A DNA stretch of 64,000 nucleotides from contig CM034532.1 in the NCBI GenBank assembly GCA_020002185.1, positions 49,725,349-49,789,348 on the forward strand, given 5' to 3'. The stretch is from Paraescarpia echinospica (Eukaryota > Annelida > Polychaeta > Sabellida > Siboglinidae). How positions within the stretch are numbered: position 1 is the first letter of the stretch; every line of letters starts with the position of its first letter. Made by a program: the position numbers and the translations under genes. The notes below the pieces were generated by a model. It did no database searches. It was not told the origin of the DNA and was given only the letters and a program-made list of their open reading frames with translations. This document shows positions 23,028 to 35,305 of this stretch, in pieces.

Positions 23028-23360
23028 GTATAGGAACATTGGAAACAGGACTTGAGTTTCTCACCGAGCCAGACGATGTTGTAGCTGTGCGCAACAGTGC
23101 TCTGTTGCTGAACTGTACGGCGGTAGGGAACGCCACCGTTGAGCCTGATGTAAAGGTGGAGAATGTGACGTATACATGGTTGAAGGATGGCCTGTTAGTG
23201 AACGATGCCAGGAGAACTGTTCTCCCCAGCGGCTCGCTTTTTATCAAACGGGTGATTGTAAAGAAGCAGCCTCGACGTAGCGATGAGGGCACGTACGAGT
23301 GTATTGCGCGCAATCATGTAGGAGCTATTATAAGTAAGAAAGCGACGCTGCAAGTTGCAG
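23028..23360 (+). CDS. Exon 2: Ig domain 1 of a DCC/neogenin/protogenin/IGDCC-like receptor
   Basis: A 333-bp exon between GTTACAG and GTGAGTG, phase 1 at both ends as is usual for whole Ig-domain exons. It encodes IGTLETG, then LEFLTEPDDVVAVRNSALLL, the B-strand Cys in LNCT, the Trp in YTWLKDG, RRTVLPSGSLFIKRV, and the F-strand signature DEGTYECIARN, closing with GAIISKKATLQVAG. The combination of F-L-x-E-P-x-D near the start, L-P-x-G-S-L-F-I in the middle and A-x-L-x-V-A-G at the end is characteristic of the first Ig domain of neogenin/DCC/protogenin/IGDCC proteins, surface receptors used in axon guidance and embryonic tissue organisation. Three N-glycosylation sequons (NCT, NAT, NVT) fit an extracellular location. 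Which subgroup cannot be settled from two domains. Confidence 0.9.
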
Positions 23361-24965
23361 GTGAGTGTTTCTTTTTTATGCGATTGTCTTGTCGATATTG
23401 TATGTTTTCTGCGTAAAGCGACCTTGTATGTTCCGTTTCTTGTATTCATTATCTCAAGCCACGTTTGGTAATTATTAGCAGGAAAGTCCGCTGAGTCGTA
23501 CTTTGTCCTACTTGAAGTGTATATTGCGGGTAGTAACAGTTGTCTATGCGCGTGAAGCAGCTGTGTTTGTAGTTTGAACGATGTATGTAGATTTTGTGGG
23601 CGCAACATTAAATGAGCAATGTTTCGGGCTTGCTAAATGCTGTTGGCGGACAACGTAATTATATTCAACATATTTATTCGATTTTTAAGAACATTATAAA
23701 GAGGAACAGACAAGGTCGATTTAATTAAAAGGTATAATCTTTTCAGAATGAACTACTTTTCGGCAATGTTGTTATACAAAAAAAGGAACACGGTTTGTCG
23801 GGTACGGCTTCGTTTACATTTCCAGAGGTCGTTTTCTTGGGAATATCTCGGGGTAAGCACAAGGAATCACGATGTCCGGAATGCGTTGCTGTTTAGAGAT
23901 GCGCTTTTGTGCAGTTCTAGTTCTTTTTTGCTTGCGCATTAGTGAGCATTAGTGATCACGACAGCATTGACAGTTATCAGCGCTGGCAGGTGTGTCAAAC
24001 ACCGCCGTCGCACTTCGTGTATTCTTTCAGCAGTGATGAGTCAGTTATACATGATGTAACATGATGTAACATGCATTTAATGCCACGTAGTAAGTAGACA
24101 GATCCTTTCTGTGGGCTGTAGGAAAAAATGACGGGTCTTTCCTGTCCCCCACACCTCAATTTGTCACAAAGCTCCCAAAAAACCAAACACTGCAGCCTCT
24201 GTCCACAAGAGAAGTCGGGGGATTGGGGTGGAATTGGGAGAGGGTACAGACAAAGGTTTTTACAGTATAAATATTGAGTTACAAGATATTTTTGGGTGAA
24301 GCAAAACTGTAATGTCAGCCAGAGATTGGCAATTTTCAGTCACAACGACTGCCGTACAGCGAAGGCAATGTAAGTTTACCTTTGAACGTGGATTTATGGA
24401 CGAAAGGATCACCTCTGATGTTACAGTGCGCTAATTAAACAGCTAATGAAGCATAAAAAACATCCCAACATTAGTCGTCGTAGCTCGTGTCGAATAATCT
24501 CACCGCCTTTCAACTGCTGTTTGTTCCTGCTCATTGGGACATCAAAGAAAACTTGCATGAATGGCTGGAGCCAGGCGAACTATTTATGTGCTGTTGCAAC
24601 ACATGCCATATTGTGTTCAGTGGCATTGTTAGCACCATGGGTTGGGTCATTCTACGTTTTGCGTGATTACTTGGGCCATTTTTCGTTCGTTCTTGTCAAA
24701 CCATTCCACATGCCTGCATAATAATATGGCAATGTTTGATAGCTTCTGTAGTCAGCTCAGCTTTCTCAGTCACGATCAGTAATGTTCTGATAATGGTAGT
24801 GTATGCCATAAATTATAATAGTCCTGTGTTGAGCATTTCATGTCCTACCTGCCAGTGCAAGCAATATTCTTGAGCCACTATACCTTAGTTTTAACGAGTT
24901 AATAATAAATATTTAATATACTTCTATATAGAACTATGTAATTATAACAAATCTATGTTAATGAT

Positions 24966-25054
24966 TTCTTTTAAACATATCTGATACATGAAGTTTGTTT
25001 TCTTGTAGAGGCTCTACAAAGTAAAACTTCACATATTGGATATGTTTAAAAGAA
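24966..25054. other. 89-nt imperfect hairpin
   Basis: TTCTTTTAAACATATC (24966-24981) is perfectly complementary to GATATGTTTAAAAGAA (25039-25054), and pairing continues through ATGAAGTTT / AAACTTCAC and TTGTAGAG / CTCTACAA to a very short loop near 25010. It is either a small foldback element or a hairpin transcript; the minimal loop argues against a standard microRNA precursor. Confidence 0.55.
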
Positions 25055-25449
25055 CAAATTTACACAGAAATTAACTGTCCTGAAGAATGGTCAGCAGTAC
25101 ATATATATATATTACGTACATAAATTATACGAAAACGTTCCATTGATTAGTTCAGTTTTATCAAGATATATCTGATGTATGTTCAATAACAATTGAAATA
25201 AGTAGATAAACCTTTACTACAACTATGACCCTCCCATTTACTCATTATTATTTTGATTTGGGCATATCCACACAGTATGTTCAAGAAGTGTGACATCTAG
25301 AGGTTAATTTCTAGAAACCTGAATAAATTGACAGCAATTCTTTTGGTTTTATAAACAATTGACTTTATTTACATAAATTGTTGAAGAAAACATAGTTTCA
25401 ACAATATAATCAGATAAAATTAACAAAATGTTAATTAATCAATCAAAAT

Positions 25450-25985
25450 ATCACGGTCGTGATGTTTGACATAGAAAATTTAACTTTTGTTTACAAAATA
25501 AAAAATACTCCATAACTGATTGATTTAATATGTGTAAGCAATATTTAAGGGATTTGACTGAATTTGCAGAACATTTTAATGATAATCATGGTCGTGATTT
25601 TTGACCTGATAAATCGTAGGATCAAACATCATGACCGTACACCGTCAATAAAACTGTCGGAAATCCTGCGCATTAAGACACTGCGAAATCTCGAGAGAAA
25701 TAATATTATATTACACACGCCGAGATTCTATTGATAACGCGCCTTCAATTTAGTTATATTTGCACGGTCGTGATGATCGTCACGGTCGTGATTTACACAA
25801 AAGATGTTGATGGACTATTTCTTACCTTCAATTTGACTCCATCTTATCTCCTTCATCGGAAAGCGGCGGCAATGTCGAATCACATGACCATTTGTATGCT
25901 GTCACATGATATCCGCTTGGTTTTCCTTTGCACAGTTTTGGAAGTAGCCCGGTTTCTTGATGGGACGAACGGTCGTGATTTATTG
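25450..25985. repeat. Cluster of CGGTCGTGAT words
   Basis: CACGGTCGTGAT or a one-base variant occurs near 25452, 25588 (CATGGTCGTGAT), 25762, 25780 and 25971 (AACGGTCGTGAT), and once inverted near 25629 (ATCATGACCGT). Several copies are followed by TTTGAC or TTTAC. The spacing is irregular, so this is not a simple tandem array. An AT-rich, CpG-poor setting makes the CpG-containing word stand out. Function unknown. Confidence 0.6.
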
Positions 25986-27289
25986 ACAGAAAATAATTTC
26001 CTCTTGTTTCGGATGGTATAAAATACGGGAGTATGCCACAAAATTGTTGGACGTGTAGTGAATCGTTTTCACATCTCTCGGAGAGTATCTTACAATGCAA
26101 AATGCTGGTTGTAATAAAAACGATATTTAATTGGTACTAATATTACGCTATGACTGTTATTGACGGAACACATTGCAACCATGACACACAATTTCTTGAC
26201 TGTAAAAAATATGTTTTCCTTCATAAAACAAAAGACATACATGAAGAATTGTATGTATTTTATTTATTTACATCACTGCATGCAAAACGAAACACTATTT
26301 TGGTGCTATGATAGAACATTCAAAATTGGCACTTTTTATGTCACATTTTCAAACATTCTTAAAGCCGCGTTTTCGTCAATGTTCGACAAAAAATACAACC
26401 CAATAGCACACATTCTTAACTTTTAAAATTTGTTTTATATCTTTATGATGGCTATGACTGATGTATCCAAAAATGGAACGTAACTGTTTGTTTTGCTGTC
26501 CAAATCAGCATTTCTAAATGTTCCTTATAATGCCCAGTGAGTTGTAGTACAGTGTGGATATGTCCGTCTACTAAGGGATACTGTTACTACATAAATGGCT
26601 TGGCAAGCGCTGAAGCCAAATTATCTGCTTTTGAAATTTAGTAGTTTTTTGTGTTGGCAGCAACTTTTGTCTTGATGTGCAGTGACAGATGGGCCCTTAC
26701 GCAACTGTGTGTTACTGTGGGTGTAACCGCCTACAAGAGAAATATGCACAAACATAATAGTACGTAGATAAGAGGTCATAAAAAACATTCGCCTGTGAGT
26801 GTATCTGGCGGTGGGTTACGATATAAATCACAGCAAGCCTGACACTTCTGTGAATGGGGTGACAAATTTTCGTGCACATTCTTGCTGGGTGCGTGCTAAA
26901 AAAGCGAACGGTACAAGACTCGTGTGTGCCAAGCCAAGTTTTTCGTCGCCGAGTTTCAACGATTATACTAAATTGATTATTTTCTGCTCGTCTGTGTTTA
27001 TAAAATGTTTAAAATTGATCTCTTAGTTAATTTTAAGTGAAAGTTTAAAGGAGTGAATGTCAGGTGGGTTCATTATTGTACCAATTATTATATAAATAAC
27101 CATTGAGTGTGTTATTGTGGCCTGGTTTCTGGCACTGAGTGGTGTACAAATTGGGCCAATATTTTATTTATATCACATGCGCTGAACCATGCTAGGGAAT
27201 TAAGTTGATTATTCATGAGTAAGACAATCCTGTGGGAAGGCCCAACTATATGTAAGCACATGGACTGTGTTGGTTGTATACTTAAATGG

Positions 27290-27460
27290 GGCATGGCACC
27301 TAGCATTATGATTAGAACATTGGAATCATGAGAATCAGGGTTTGAGTCCCCTTGTTACCATTTTGAAACTTCAAGGGCAGTTTCTTTATAATTTCCATGT
27401 GGCTTAAATTCACTGGGGGTAAATCATTTTAAACAATTCTGAGGATTGGATGCCATGATA
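27290..27460 (+). mobile_element. tRNA-derived SINE
   Basis: TGGCACCTAGC through GATTAGAACATT resembles a Pol III A-box region, and GGTTTGAGTCC (27339-27349) fits the B box GGTTCGANTCC, with flanking AGGG/CCCCT pairing as in a T arm. A body without coding follows, ending GAGGATTGGATGCCATGA and a (TA)n run. The tail is shared with segments near 20100 and 36680. Confidence 0.6.
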
Positions 27461-27652
27461 TATATATATATATATAAGACCTTACTTTCCTTTACTCAGA
27501 CATAGTAATAGTGACATTTACATTGTTCTACAAATCAATTTCAATTACTGTCAGTGTACTGTAATTAATTACAAAAGTTACAATTCAATGCATCCCCGTC
27601 TTGCTTGTGTCTCTCTTAGGTGAAAAATGTAGCTGTTCCACAGCATCACAAT

Positions 27653-27942
27653 TAGACACATCATGTAAAGAAATGTTGGTATTTACCAGTGTACAGGAGT
27701 GCATTGAAACTTTGTTTCTACGCATTTAGTTACACACGTACATCATGTAAAGAAATTTTTGTATTTACCGGTGTACAGGAGTGCATTGAAACTTTGTTTC
27801 TACGCTTAGTTAGACACATGTAAAGAAGTGTTGGTATTTACCGGTGTACAGGAGTGCATTGAAACTTTGTTTCTATGCTTAGTTAGACACATACATCAAT
27901 TAATGAAGTGTTGGTATTTACCGGTGTACAGGAGTGCATTGA
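27653..27942 (+). repeat. Tandem repeat of about 65-90 bp, four units
   Basis: Four copies of a unit containing TTGGTATTTACCGGTGTACA and GGAGTGCATTGAAACTTTG; unit lengths vary through small indels in the AGACACATACATC part. Confidence 0.85.
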
Positions 27943-28927
27943 CCCTATTCATACACCATATGATTCATAAATGTTCTCTGTAAACCATTGACAGTTCCTA
28001 AATGTGAAATTACATCGTATTTCATTTGTCATAAAAGCAATCAGACTTAATTGTATCCGTTTCTACTTAGCCTGTTATTTCTACTTGCCTTTCTCGTTGG
28101 TTGCTGGTTGTGTAGTGTTGAGATGATCGAGACTAAATGACACAGCCCGCATCGGCTGTTATTAGTTTTTTTATGAATTGCCATCTGTGTAGTTTGACTT
28201 TACAGAAAGGTTGCTAGTCATACATGCGCATGATACACTTGAAGAATTGTCTGTAGATATATATCAGTTTTGTGCCACACAGCGAAATGTTTATTGTTTG
28301 CACCTAAGTGAAGTCAATGTGCCCATTCTGTTGTTGCAGTTTAGTTCATAAAATTGGTTATAATTTGGTTCAAACTAACATTTTATTTGTTCTCAGGCTT
28401 GCAGCGCACTGTAAAACCACTGAAACTGATATGGCTCCGGCTGTTTTTAAAGCCTATTGAGCAACCTGGGAATTGATAACAGGCTGGTCATAATTTCAAG
28501 CAGGGTTTTTTCCTTTTCAAAGGTGTCGCTTAAATGGAAATGCCGACAACAAATACCAGACCACCTACAATGTTCGTTGACGTGTGAGTGTAACTTATGA
28601 ATGAATATAGTAGCTCCAAAGCAATGTGAGTGTAAGAAACAACATGTCTTCATGTTGTTAACAGTGCGGGTAAATGTTCTTGGCAGCCCAACTGATGTTT
28701 ATCCGTGACCGGGAAGTTGCTGCAGTGGCCTCATCAAAGCAAAACATTTCTGCTGGACTGTAATAAAAATTGGGCCGTATAAGCAGCATTTTGTTGACAT
28801 ATCAGATAAAAGCAAAACAATCTGCAGGTGTCGCTGCAGTAGGAATCCAGTGGCGCTCGAAATTATAGCGCATTAGGCCTGCTGGATAGCATCCGCAAAA
28901 AAGTTACATATCAATTAATATTGTGAC

Positions 28928-29050
28928 TTTGTGTATTATTGTATTGGTGTCATTTACAAGGTTTGTTTGTGTATTATTGTATTGGTGTCATTTACAAGGT
29001 TTGTTTGTGTATTATTGTATTGGTGTCATTTACAAGGTTTGTTTGTGTAA
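28928..29050 (+). repeat. 38-bp tandem repeat, three units
   Basis: GTGTATTATTGTATTGGTG and TCATTTACAAGGTTTGTTT repeat three times almost without change. Confidence 0.9.
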
Positions 29051-32000
29051 TAGTTAGTGTAATCTTTTCCCTCTGTCCGGCGTTCTGATGTGTGATCTGA
29101 TTACATTCTCATTAGGTGTGACTAATCTAATGACACATTATCTTCTTGGAACCGGTTAGTTGTGTCTTGCTTTGATTTGATATCAGTGCAGCGTAGCTTT
29201 ATGTAACTTTGTGTGTGTGTGTGGCTAAAGTCTGAGTTGATATTCCAGACTAGGGTGGGGAAGTGAGTAGAATGGCAGGAAATAGAATAGTAACAAATAT
29301 TTACTGGTTTGATTAAACTTGTGGTAGGGAAGGAAAACATTGCAACATTAGAATGTGCAATCTGTGTGAATATTTATCATTTATTGGCGACTGTGCAATG
29401 TGCAAGATCTTGCAATAGAAAGTAATCGCTGGTGAGAAAACTGGTGAAAAGGTGGGTTTTTATTGTGGAACACTAAACGGCTAGTGTGATGTAAGCGAAT
29501 GCGATCAGACGCGTGTGAACACTGCATTGACGAACATTCTGTGTTATTGATGGTTGGGGCTGGTTCATTGATGTACCTACCACCTGTCGCTTGTTTACCA
29601 GAGAGCCGATCCATTGACGAATCACAGTTTTATTCCACTGTAGGCTGAATGGATTTATGACAGGATGTGCACCTAATCTCTGCACTGCTGTGTACTGCAT
29701 TGGTGCTGACCTTTAGGGGCATCCATGTTTTATATGTCAGTGTTCCCTCGGCATTGGTGTTTGAACTAAACAGGTCTGCGATGGAGTGAAGTGTAAAATG
29801 GGTGTAGGAAAGTACAATGTTTTACAAATTGTTTCAGTGATAGGGTTAACGTTAATTCCCTGGGGCAGACAAGTATGCCAGCGTTTTCTTTCATGGGAAA
29901 ATAATTCAACTTGAAATGGGCACACATGCGTTGTGGCCTTGCCCTTGTGTGCGTGTGTGTGTGGGCCACACCCTTGCGTTGCCCAGGTGTACGCACTGTC
30001 CACCATCCAAGTGCGTCATTAGTTGTGTTCTGTTAGGTGAAATCTAATACGCATGTGGACTCTTCTTCGCATAGGGTGATACCTCGATGTTGGCGTGACA
30101 TCACTGGCCCTGAGTGCAGCACTTGGCATGATCGGTACAAGACACTGGGCACCATACTACGTGCCATCGTTGATGTTACTGTCTCTCTCGTGTTGAGTTT
30201 CTACACTGTCAACTCAGTTTTGACACCTGTTGATATGATGCTACATCTCCCCTGGCTAGAATCACATAGGAGATTGTGGAGACAATATTATACATTTGTA
30301 GCACTGACGTTGTCAGGAACCTGACTCAGAGGCACAATAAACAAGAACCGTTAGGCATTGTATAATTAACAGGGAAACATAAAATCATTGCATCAAAGGA
30401 CTATTGAAAATGCTAATTTCTAGAGTTTTCTTGTGGAAGTTTGATCCAGATATAGTGTCAGATGATTTTTAGTAGTAGGGCAATCATTCAATATCTTAGG
30501 CGCAGCTGTTGAGAAATAAGTATCAGTTCATTTTTGTATATTTTCTGTCATATATATACAACATAAATTAATGAAACAATACCATGCTTAGAAATTACAT
30601 CTGTTTAGGGCTGTACAAATTGATTGAAGAAAAAGCCACATCTTATCCTGTTGCTGGTTAGGCATCTGTATAATTTATGATGACAACTAGAGTAGAGCCA
30701 CTGCCAACAACTGCTTCCTAATCCTCTCCAGTCCCACTACAAAGAAGAATTGCACTGTGGGAATTGGATTGGTGATGTGTATGAACTATCTGGGCTGGTC
30801 AGTGCAAACTGGTTGACATTTATGGCCTCCCATGAAAGCCAGAGTGGGCTAGAGTTTCCATAATAGATGGCTACAAGTTCTCAATGCACTGCCATTAATG
30901 ACTGCCTGTATGCATGTGACTCTTGACCTTTTAATCTAAATCCGTATAAAATACAAGGGGAAAATAAACAAGCCCATAGTGCAGTATGCATAGCGTTGTA
31001 ATTGAAAAGGGGAAATAACCGGTACAATGTTACTGTGTGAAGGCCAGATGTCATAGTACCTATGGATAATATGGTTGGAATGCAGCTATGAAGTAATCCC
31101 AGTTATGCAACAAACACACCAGCTTATTGCCACTGCTGAAGGACAGGCGATTTAATCGGGATAGGTGTGTCTTTAATGAATTACGGTTGTGTAATAAACA
31201 GACTAACACTCAGATAAAACGGAGCAAAATAGTTCGATATATTTCTATTTTGTTATTTCTATATAAGAGAATCCAACACTCCTGCAGTCTACATTGCAGC
31301 CAAATTCGCCTACGTACAAACCTATGTTGACATCCAACACATGTATTGTATCCAGACGCCAAATTTGGTAGACATCGTCTCTTGATTCTGACAGCTTCTA
31401 TTGATTGCCTGTATTAATGGAAAAAAAACAGATATCGTCTGCTCACACTATTTTAAGGCATTTATTATTTGATCAGTGGGAATGTAAAATAAAGTGGGGA
31501 CAACACACCGCAGTAACGATGATTATGTGACGTCGCCTAGATGGATAACACGTTGCCTGTGTAGTGCACGCACCGCTGAGCTGTTGTCACCTTTTCACAC
31601 CAACGGGTGGCGTTATCTCCATCTTCATAGCATCAAATGCAGCGTCAACAAGCAGGCAGAACGGCATACAAAAACACTGATTGCGGGGGTGCGATTGAAC
31701 CACGTTTCCCGTCGGAATGTGCTTAATTTGCAACCGCGATCAGTTGCTTTTTCTGCACTGTGTTCATAGTGCAGTGGAAATCTGAAATGAGAATGAGTCG
31801 TTTATTTATTCTTTCAGTGGCTGGGGTCGTTATCGTAACTGCGTTGACCTGGTGTGATTTTTTCGCACTCGGCTTCAGTGTCGTTTTACACGGGCGCTAG
31901 AGATACGGCACTAGTCAGCCTGTCGGTTCGGTGTGCTCTGATCAGTGGGTGCATTCGGCTAATCACTTATGGAACGATTGGCAACTGAACCATGGCATCT

Positions 32001-32316
32001 TGTCAGATAAATGTATAATTTTCCTAATAGACGTCCCCTTTTGCCTTTGATAGACTGCGTGATTTGCACCTGGAACCAGTTGAAGTTGCACCATCAAATT
32101 GAAACCATACAGTGTGACTGTATCGGTGCTGTACTGATGAATATCTGTACTGATGAATATCTGTACTGAGTAGGAACTTGGTAATGTGATGGACTGCACC
32201 AATGTACAATAGGCACATTTAGCTGCAATATATAGGCAACTATGTCTATATAATTTGCGTAAAATATACATGCAACAAATGAACAAAGCCGTTACATCAT
32301 GTTTGAGTTCGTGTGA

Positions 32317-33078
32317 GGCCAAGTAAAATAATACCTGTGTTTCCGGTAACCCGACCGTCCCTAGTATTTCCATGCGACACTATGCATTTTTCCAAGAACA
32401 AAAGAAGAATATTTGTTGTGCTGTCGACCCTTGCCTCTGACCAAAAACTTTTCTTTTAACATTATATTATATCCCAGCATGACTTACAATAATCATTCAA
32501 CGTGATAAAAAATACAGATAATCATTGCAAAAGTCCTGAAAAGTAGCAAGTATTGACCTTTTGGAATAGATATTCTGCGATCGTCTCTAGTATTGGATGG
32601 ATTTCCACGTAACTCATTGCGAAGTGTCATGGCGCCCCTGCTACGTACGCTATGTCAACCGACATAAACAGGGACGCGGACGGAAGGTGCTAACATAAAC
32701 TGTTTTGTGATTGTTGTCTGGTTGTCTGCTAAGTGCATTGAAGTCGTGTTGTTAATTAAATATACTTGTCACATCGTTAGAACATGCATAAGTGTACAGA
32801 TTTCGCATAAGATTCCAGTTTTGAACACAAAACTCAAAGGAATAACAACAGCCTAGGTTATGCTGGCTCAAAGTGATATTGTTTGGGTTTCATAGTTCTA
32901 ACAAATTCCGTTGGATGGTGTCATATATGGCGCAAGCTCAAATGTTTGAACAAAAATAATAAATACAATAAAATATTACAATACCCTACCCTATTTTTTT
33001 CGCAATAAAATGTTTTTTTTACCTACCCTATTTTTAAAATCAATGTTACCAGAAATACAACAATATTTTATTGTGGCC
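32317..33078 (+). mobile_element. MITE copy 1 with 3-bp TGA target duplication
   Basis: It starts GGCCAAGTAAAATAAT and ends with the inverted counterpart TATTTTATTGTGGCC. TGA flanks it on both sides (32314-32316, 33079-33081). The terminal inverted repeats extend about 35-40 bp and share TTTC-GGTAAC. A second copy lies in opposite orientation at 37269-38017. A 3-bp duplication with GGCC-type ends fits Tourist/PIF-Harbinger-type MITEs, which is an inference; no transposase is present. Confidence 0.8.
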
Positions 33079-33554
33079 TGATGGACAGTTCATCAAACCG
33101 GCAATATAATTTCATAATTTACTGTGACTAATAGTGTGTGCAGATAAGCATAATATACAGTGAGTGCACGTAAGCGGAACATTTAACAAGGCTTGATGCT
33201 ACAATTCCCAAGGGAAAGATGTACAGCTAAAACAAATTGGTGAGTCTATGTCTAACACCAGAAGACAAGACAGAGAAACTGTATCCGACAATCATCCCAG
33301 ATGAATTCTGCTCAAATGTGACCTATTGCGTCTCCTCGTGGCATCTGCACATGATCAATGACCTTTCCACAGCTTTCACTGTCTGACAAATTTCATAGCC
33401 CGCCGATTCAATTTACATCAAATTCATTGTTGGCACTGCTGTTGTTAATTTTTTCCATTCCTGAAAGAGCGACCGGTCATTCACCCATCCAAACACATGT
33501 ATCCCAGAGGAGACACGCGGAACAGAAGAGATGCGTTGACAGTCGCATCAATTC

Positions 33555-33776
33555 CGGACTCTCAATCGAGTACATGTTAATTTAATGGAGTGGCGTAATG
33601 GTTAGAGGGTTGGACTCTCAATAGAGTACATGTTAATTTAATGGGTGGCGCAGTGGTTAGAGGGTTGGACTCTCAATAGAGTACATGTTAATTTAATGGA
33701 GTGACGTAGTGGTTAGAGGGTTGGACTCTCAGTCGAATACATGTTAATTTAATGGAGTGGCGTAGTGGTTAGAGGG
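33555..33776 (+). repeat. Tandem array of tRNA-half-like units, left part
   Basis: About four units of 57-60 bp, each with GGCGTAGTGGTTAGAGGG, TTGGACTCTCAATCGAG and TACATGTTAATTTAATGG. The first part matches the 5' half of a tRNA, with a Pol III A box (TGGCGYAGTGG) and the start of an anticodon arm; the T arm and B box are missing. The array is interrupted at GAGGG by a solo LTR and resumes at 35306. Confidence 0.75.
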
Positions 33777-35305
33777 TGTCACGGATTAGCAAGGTCTCCG
33801 TACACTAGATGGCTCAGTCTAGTAGGGTTCTTATATATCAAGGTCAACGCATATGAGAAAGAACGGTTATCGTGAACAAGCAACAAAGAACAAGGAAAAT
33901 TTAATACTTTATTACAAGATATCTTCCTTTTGGTAAATATCTTGATTAACAAAATAAACAAAATAAAGAAATCCCGTAACCAAATCTTAATAGAACGTAA
34001 TAAACAATAACACTGAATCTTTCTATTATCAAATTCCACTTCCTTTCTAAGGTGGATTATACCACTATACGACCATACACTAGGCGCCAAGTGTTATTTA
34101 AGAATAACTCCCATAATATAAATACACAGTATAAGCTAGTCCTCGCGGACTCTCATTACAGTAATATGTTACAACACACACATATATTTATATATATGTG
34201 AATACTTCATGGGTAATAATACCTCACTTCAAAACCCACAGATAACTACTAATCATAATACAGCAAATAATAGATACGTTCAATCAGAAAATAAACATTT
34301 ATACTGGGCTAGTCCCATCTCGAATATATACGAACGTTTGTTGAAGTCAACACGCCGAGCTCAGAACACAATTAGAACGGTGTATCTCGGGCACACGAGT
34401 GATGATGCCGGGCACTTGACAATTGCCGTCGTACGCCGCGAATTCTCGAGTCGCGTCCGTTCAATGATCGCACGGTCGCAAACGATTGCGAAGTCAGTTG
34501 AATATGTTCAACTGAAAGACGAAGCCGGGCAGTAGACGCTTACCGCCAGCCGCTACGAATTCGAAAGAGAGGTCTTGTTTTGTCGCAAACGATCGAGAAG
34601 TCGGATGAACGGGTTCGCGCGAATGACGACGCCTGGCAGAATACGTTTACCGCCGGCCGCTACGAGTCGCATTCGGTCAAGATTTCTGACGATATCGCTG
34701 TGAGACCGCTGTTCGAGGATGGCCCGTGCTGGGTGAGCGCGTCGTGATTATCGCTCATCAACGCAAATACGTTGGGGCCGACCGGAACGTTGTCTCAAAG
34801 TACTGCTGACGTGGTGGCATTGTTTCTTCGAAGTTCGATTGAATAGTCACTCTGGACACTGAATATTACACACACACACACACAAAAGCTTGGGAACGTA
34901 ACCCACGTTAACGATTCCCACCACGCTTTACGACTTTCCTTGCCATTCTCTTGACAGCCAGCGTCCAGATGGCGAAATGCGTACAACAAACGTTTATATA
35001 AGCAGACCTAATTACACATCATATGACAGGTTTCCATCATTTCTATTGGCTAATGCAATATACTATTCAAACTAGGCATTGTGGAACACCCTCTCTACGA
35101 TTACAGTGAAACCACCTGCTTGCCTAGAAACACTAGCAACAGAATACCACGCTTCACTGAGCGCATCTGCAACCGAGTTGCTGTAATTACGTAACTAAGG
35201 CGGTTGGTTAACAATATGTCTATCTACTGGCTTGACCTTCCTCATTTATAAAATTAAACCTCAGGAAAGTAGATTTAAACATCCAGAAATAGCAGAAATG
35301 CTACA
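33777..35305. mobile_element. Solo LTR (1,529 bp), 5-bp target duplication GAGGG
   Basis: The segment starts TGTCACGGATTAG and ends AATGCTACA, giving the TG...CA ends of an LTR. GAGGG lies immediately on both sides (33772-33776 and 35306-35310), and removing the segment with one GAGGG restores an intact tandem unit. Nothing inside encodes gag or pol, and there are not two LTRs, so this is a single LTR left by recombination between LTRs. Inside are a diverged direct duplication of about 107 bp (TCGCAAACGAT at 34476 and 34583, each followed by a CTTACCGCC/GTTTACCGCC stretch), a CA run near 34870, and a 108-codon ORF I regard as chance. Gypsy-type is likely but not provable. Confidence 0.85.

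Noticed and set aside
30037..30324. 95-residue + strand ORF with a hydrophobic middle (VDVTVSLVLSFYTVN)
   Set aside because: No start context, splice sites or family resemblance; length is within chance for this region.
34209..34535. 108-residue ORF (MGNNTSLQ...)
   Set aside because: It lies inside the solo LTR, matches no gag/pol motif and shows low-complexity Asn/Thr-rich composition at its start.
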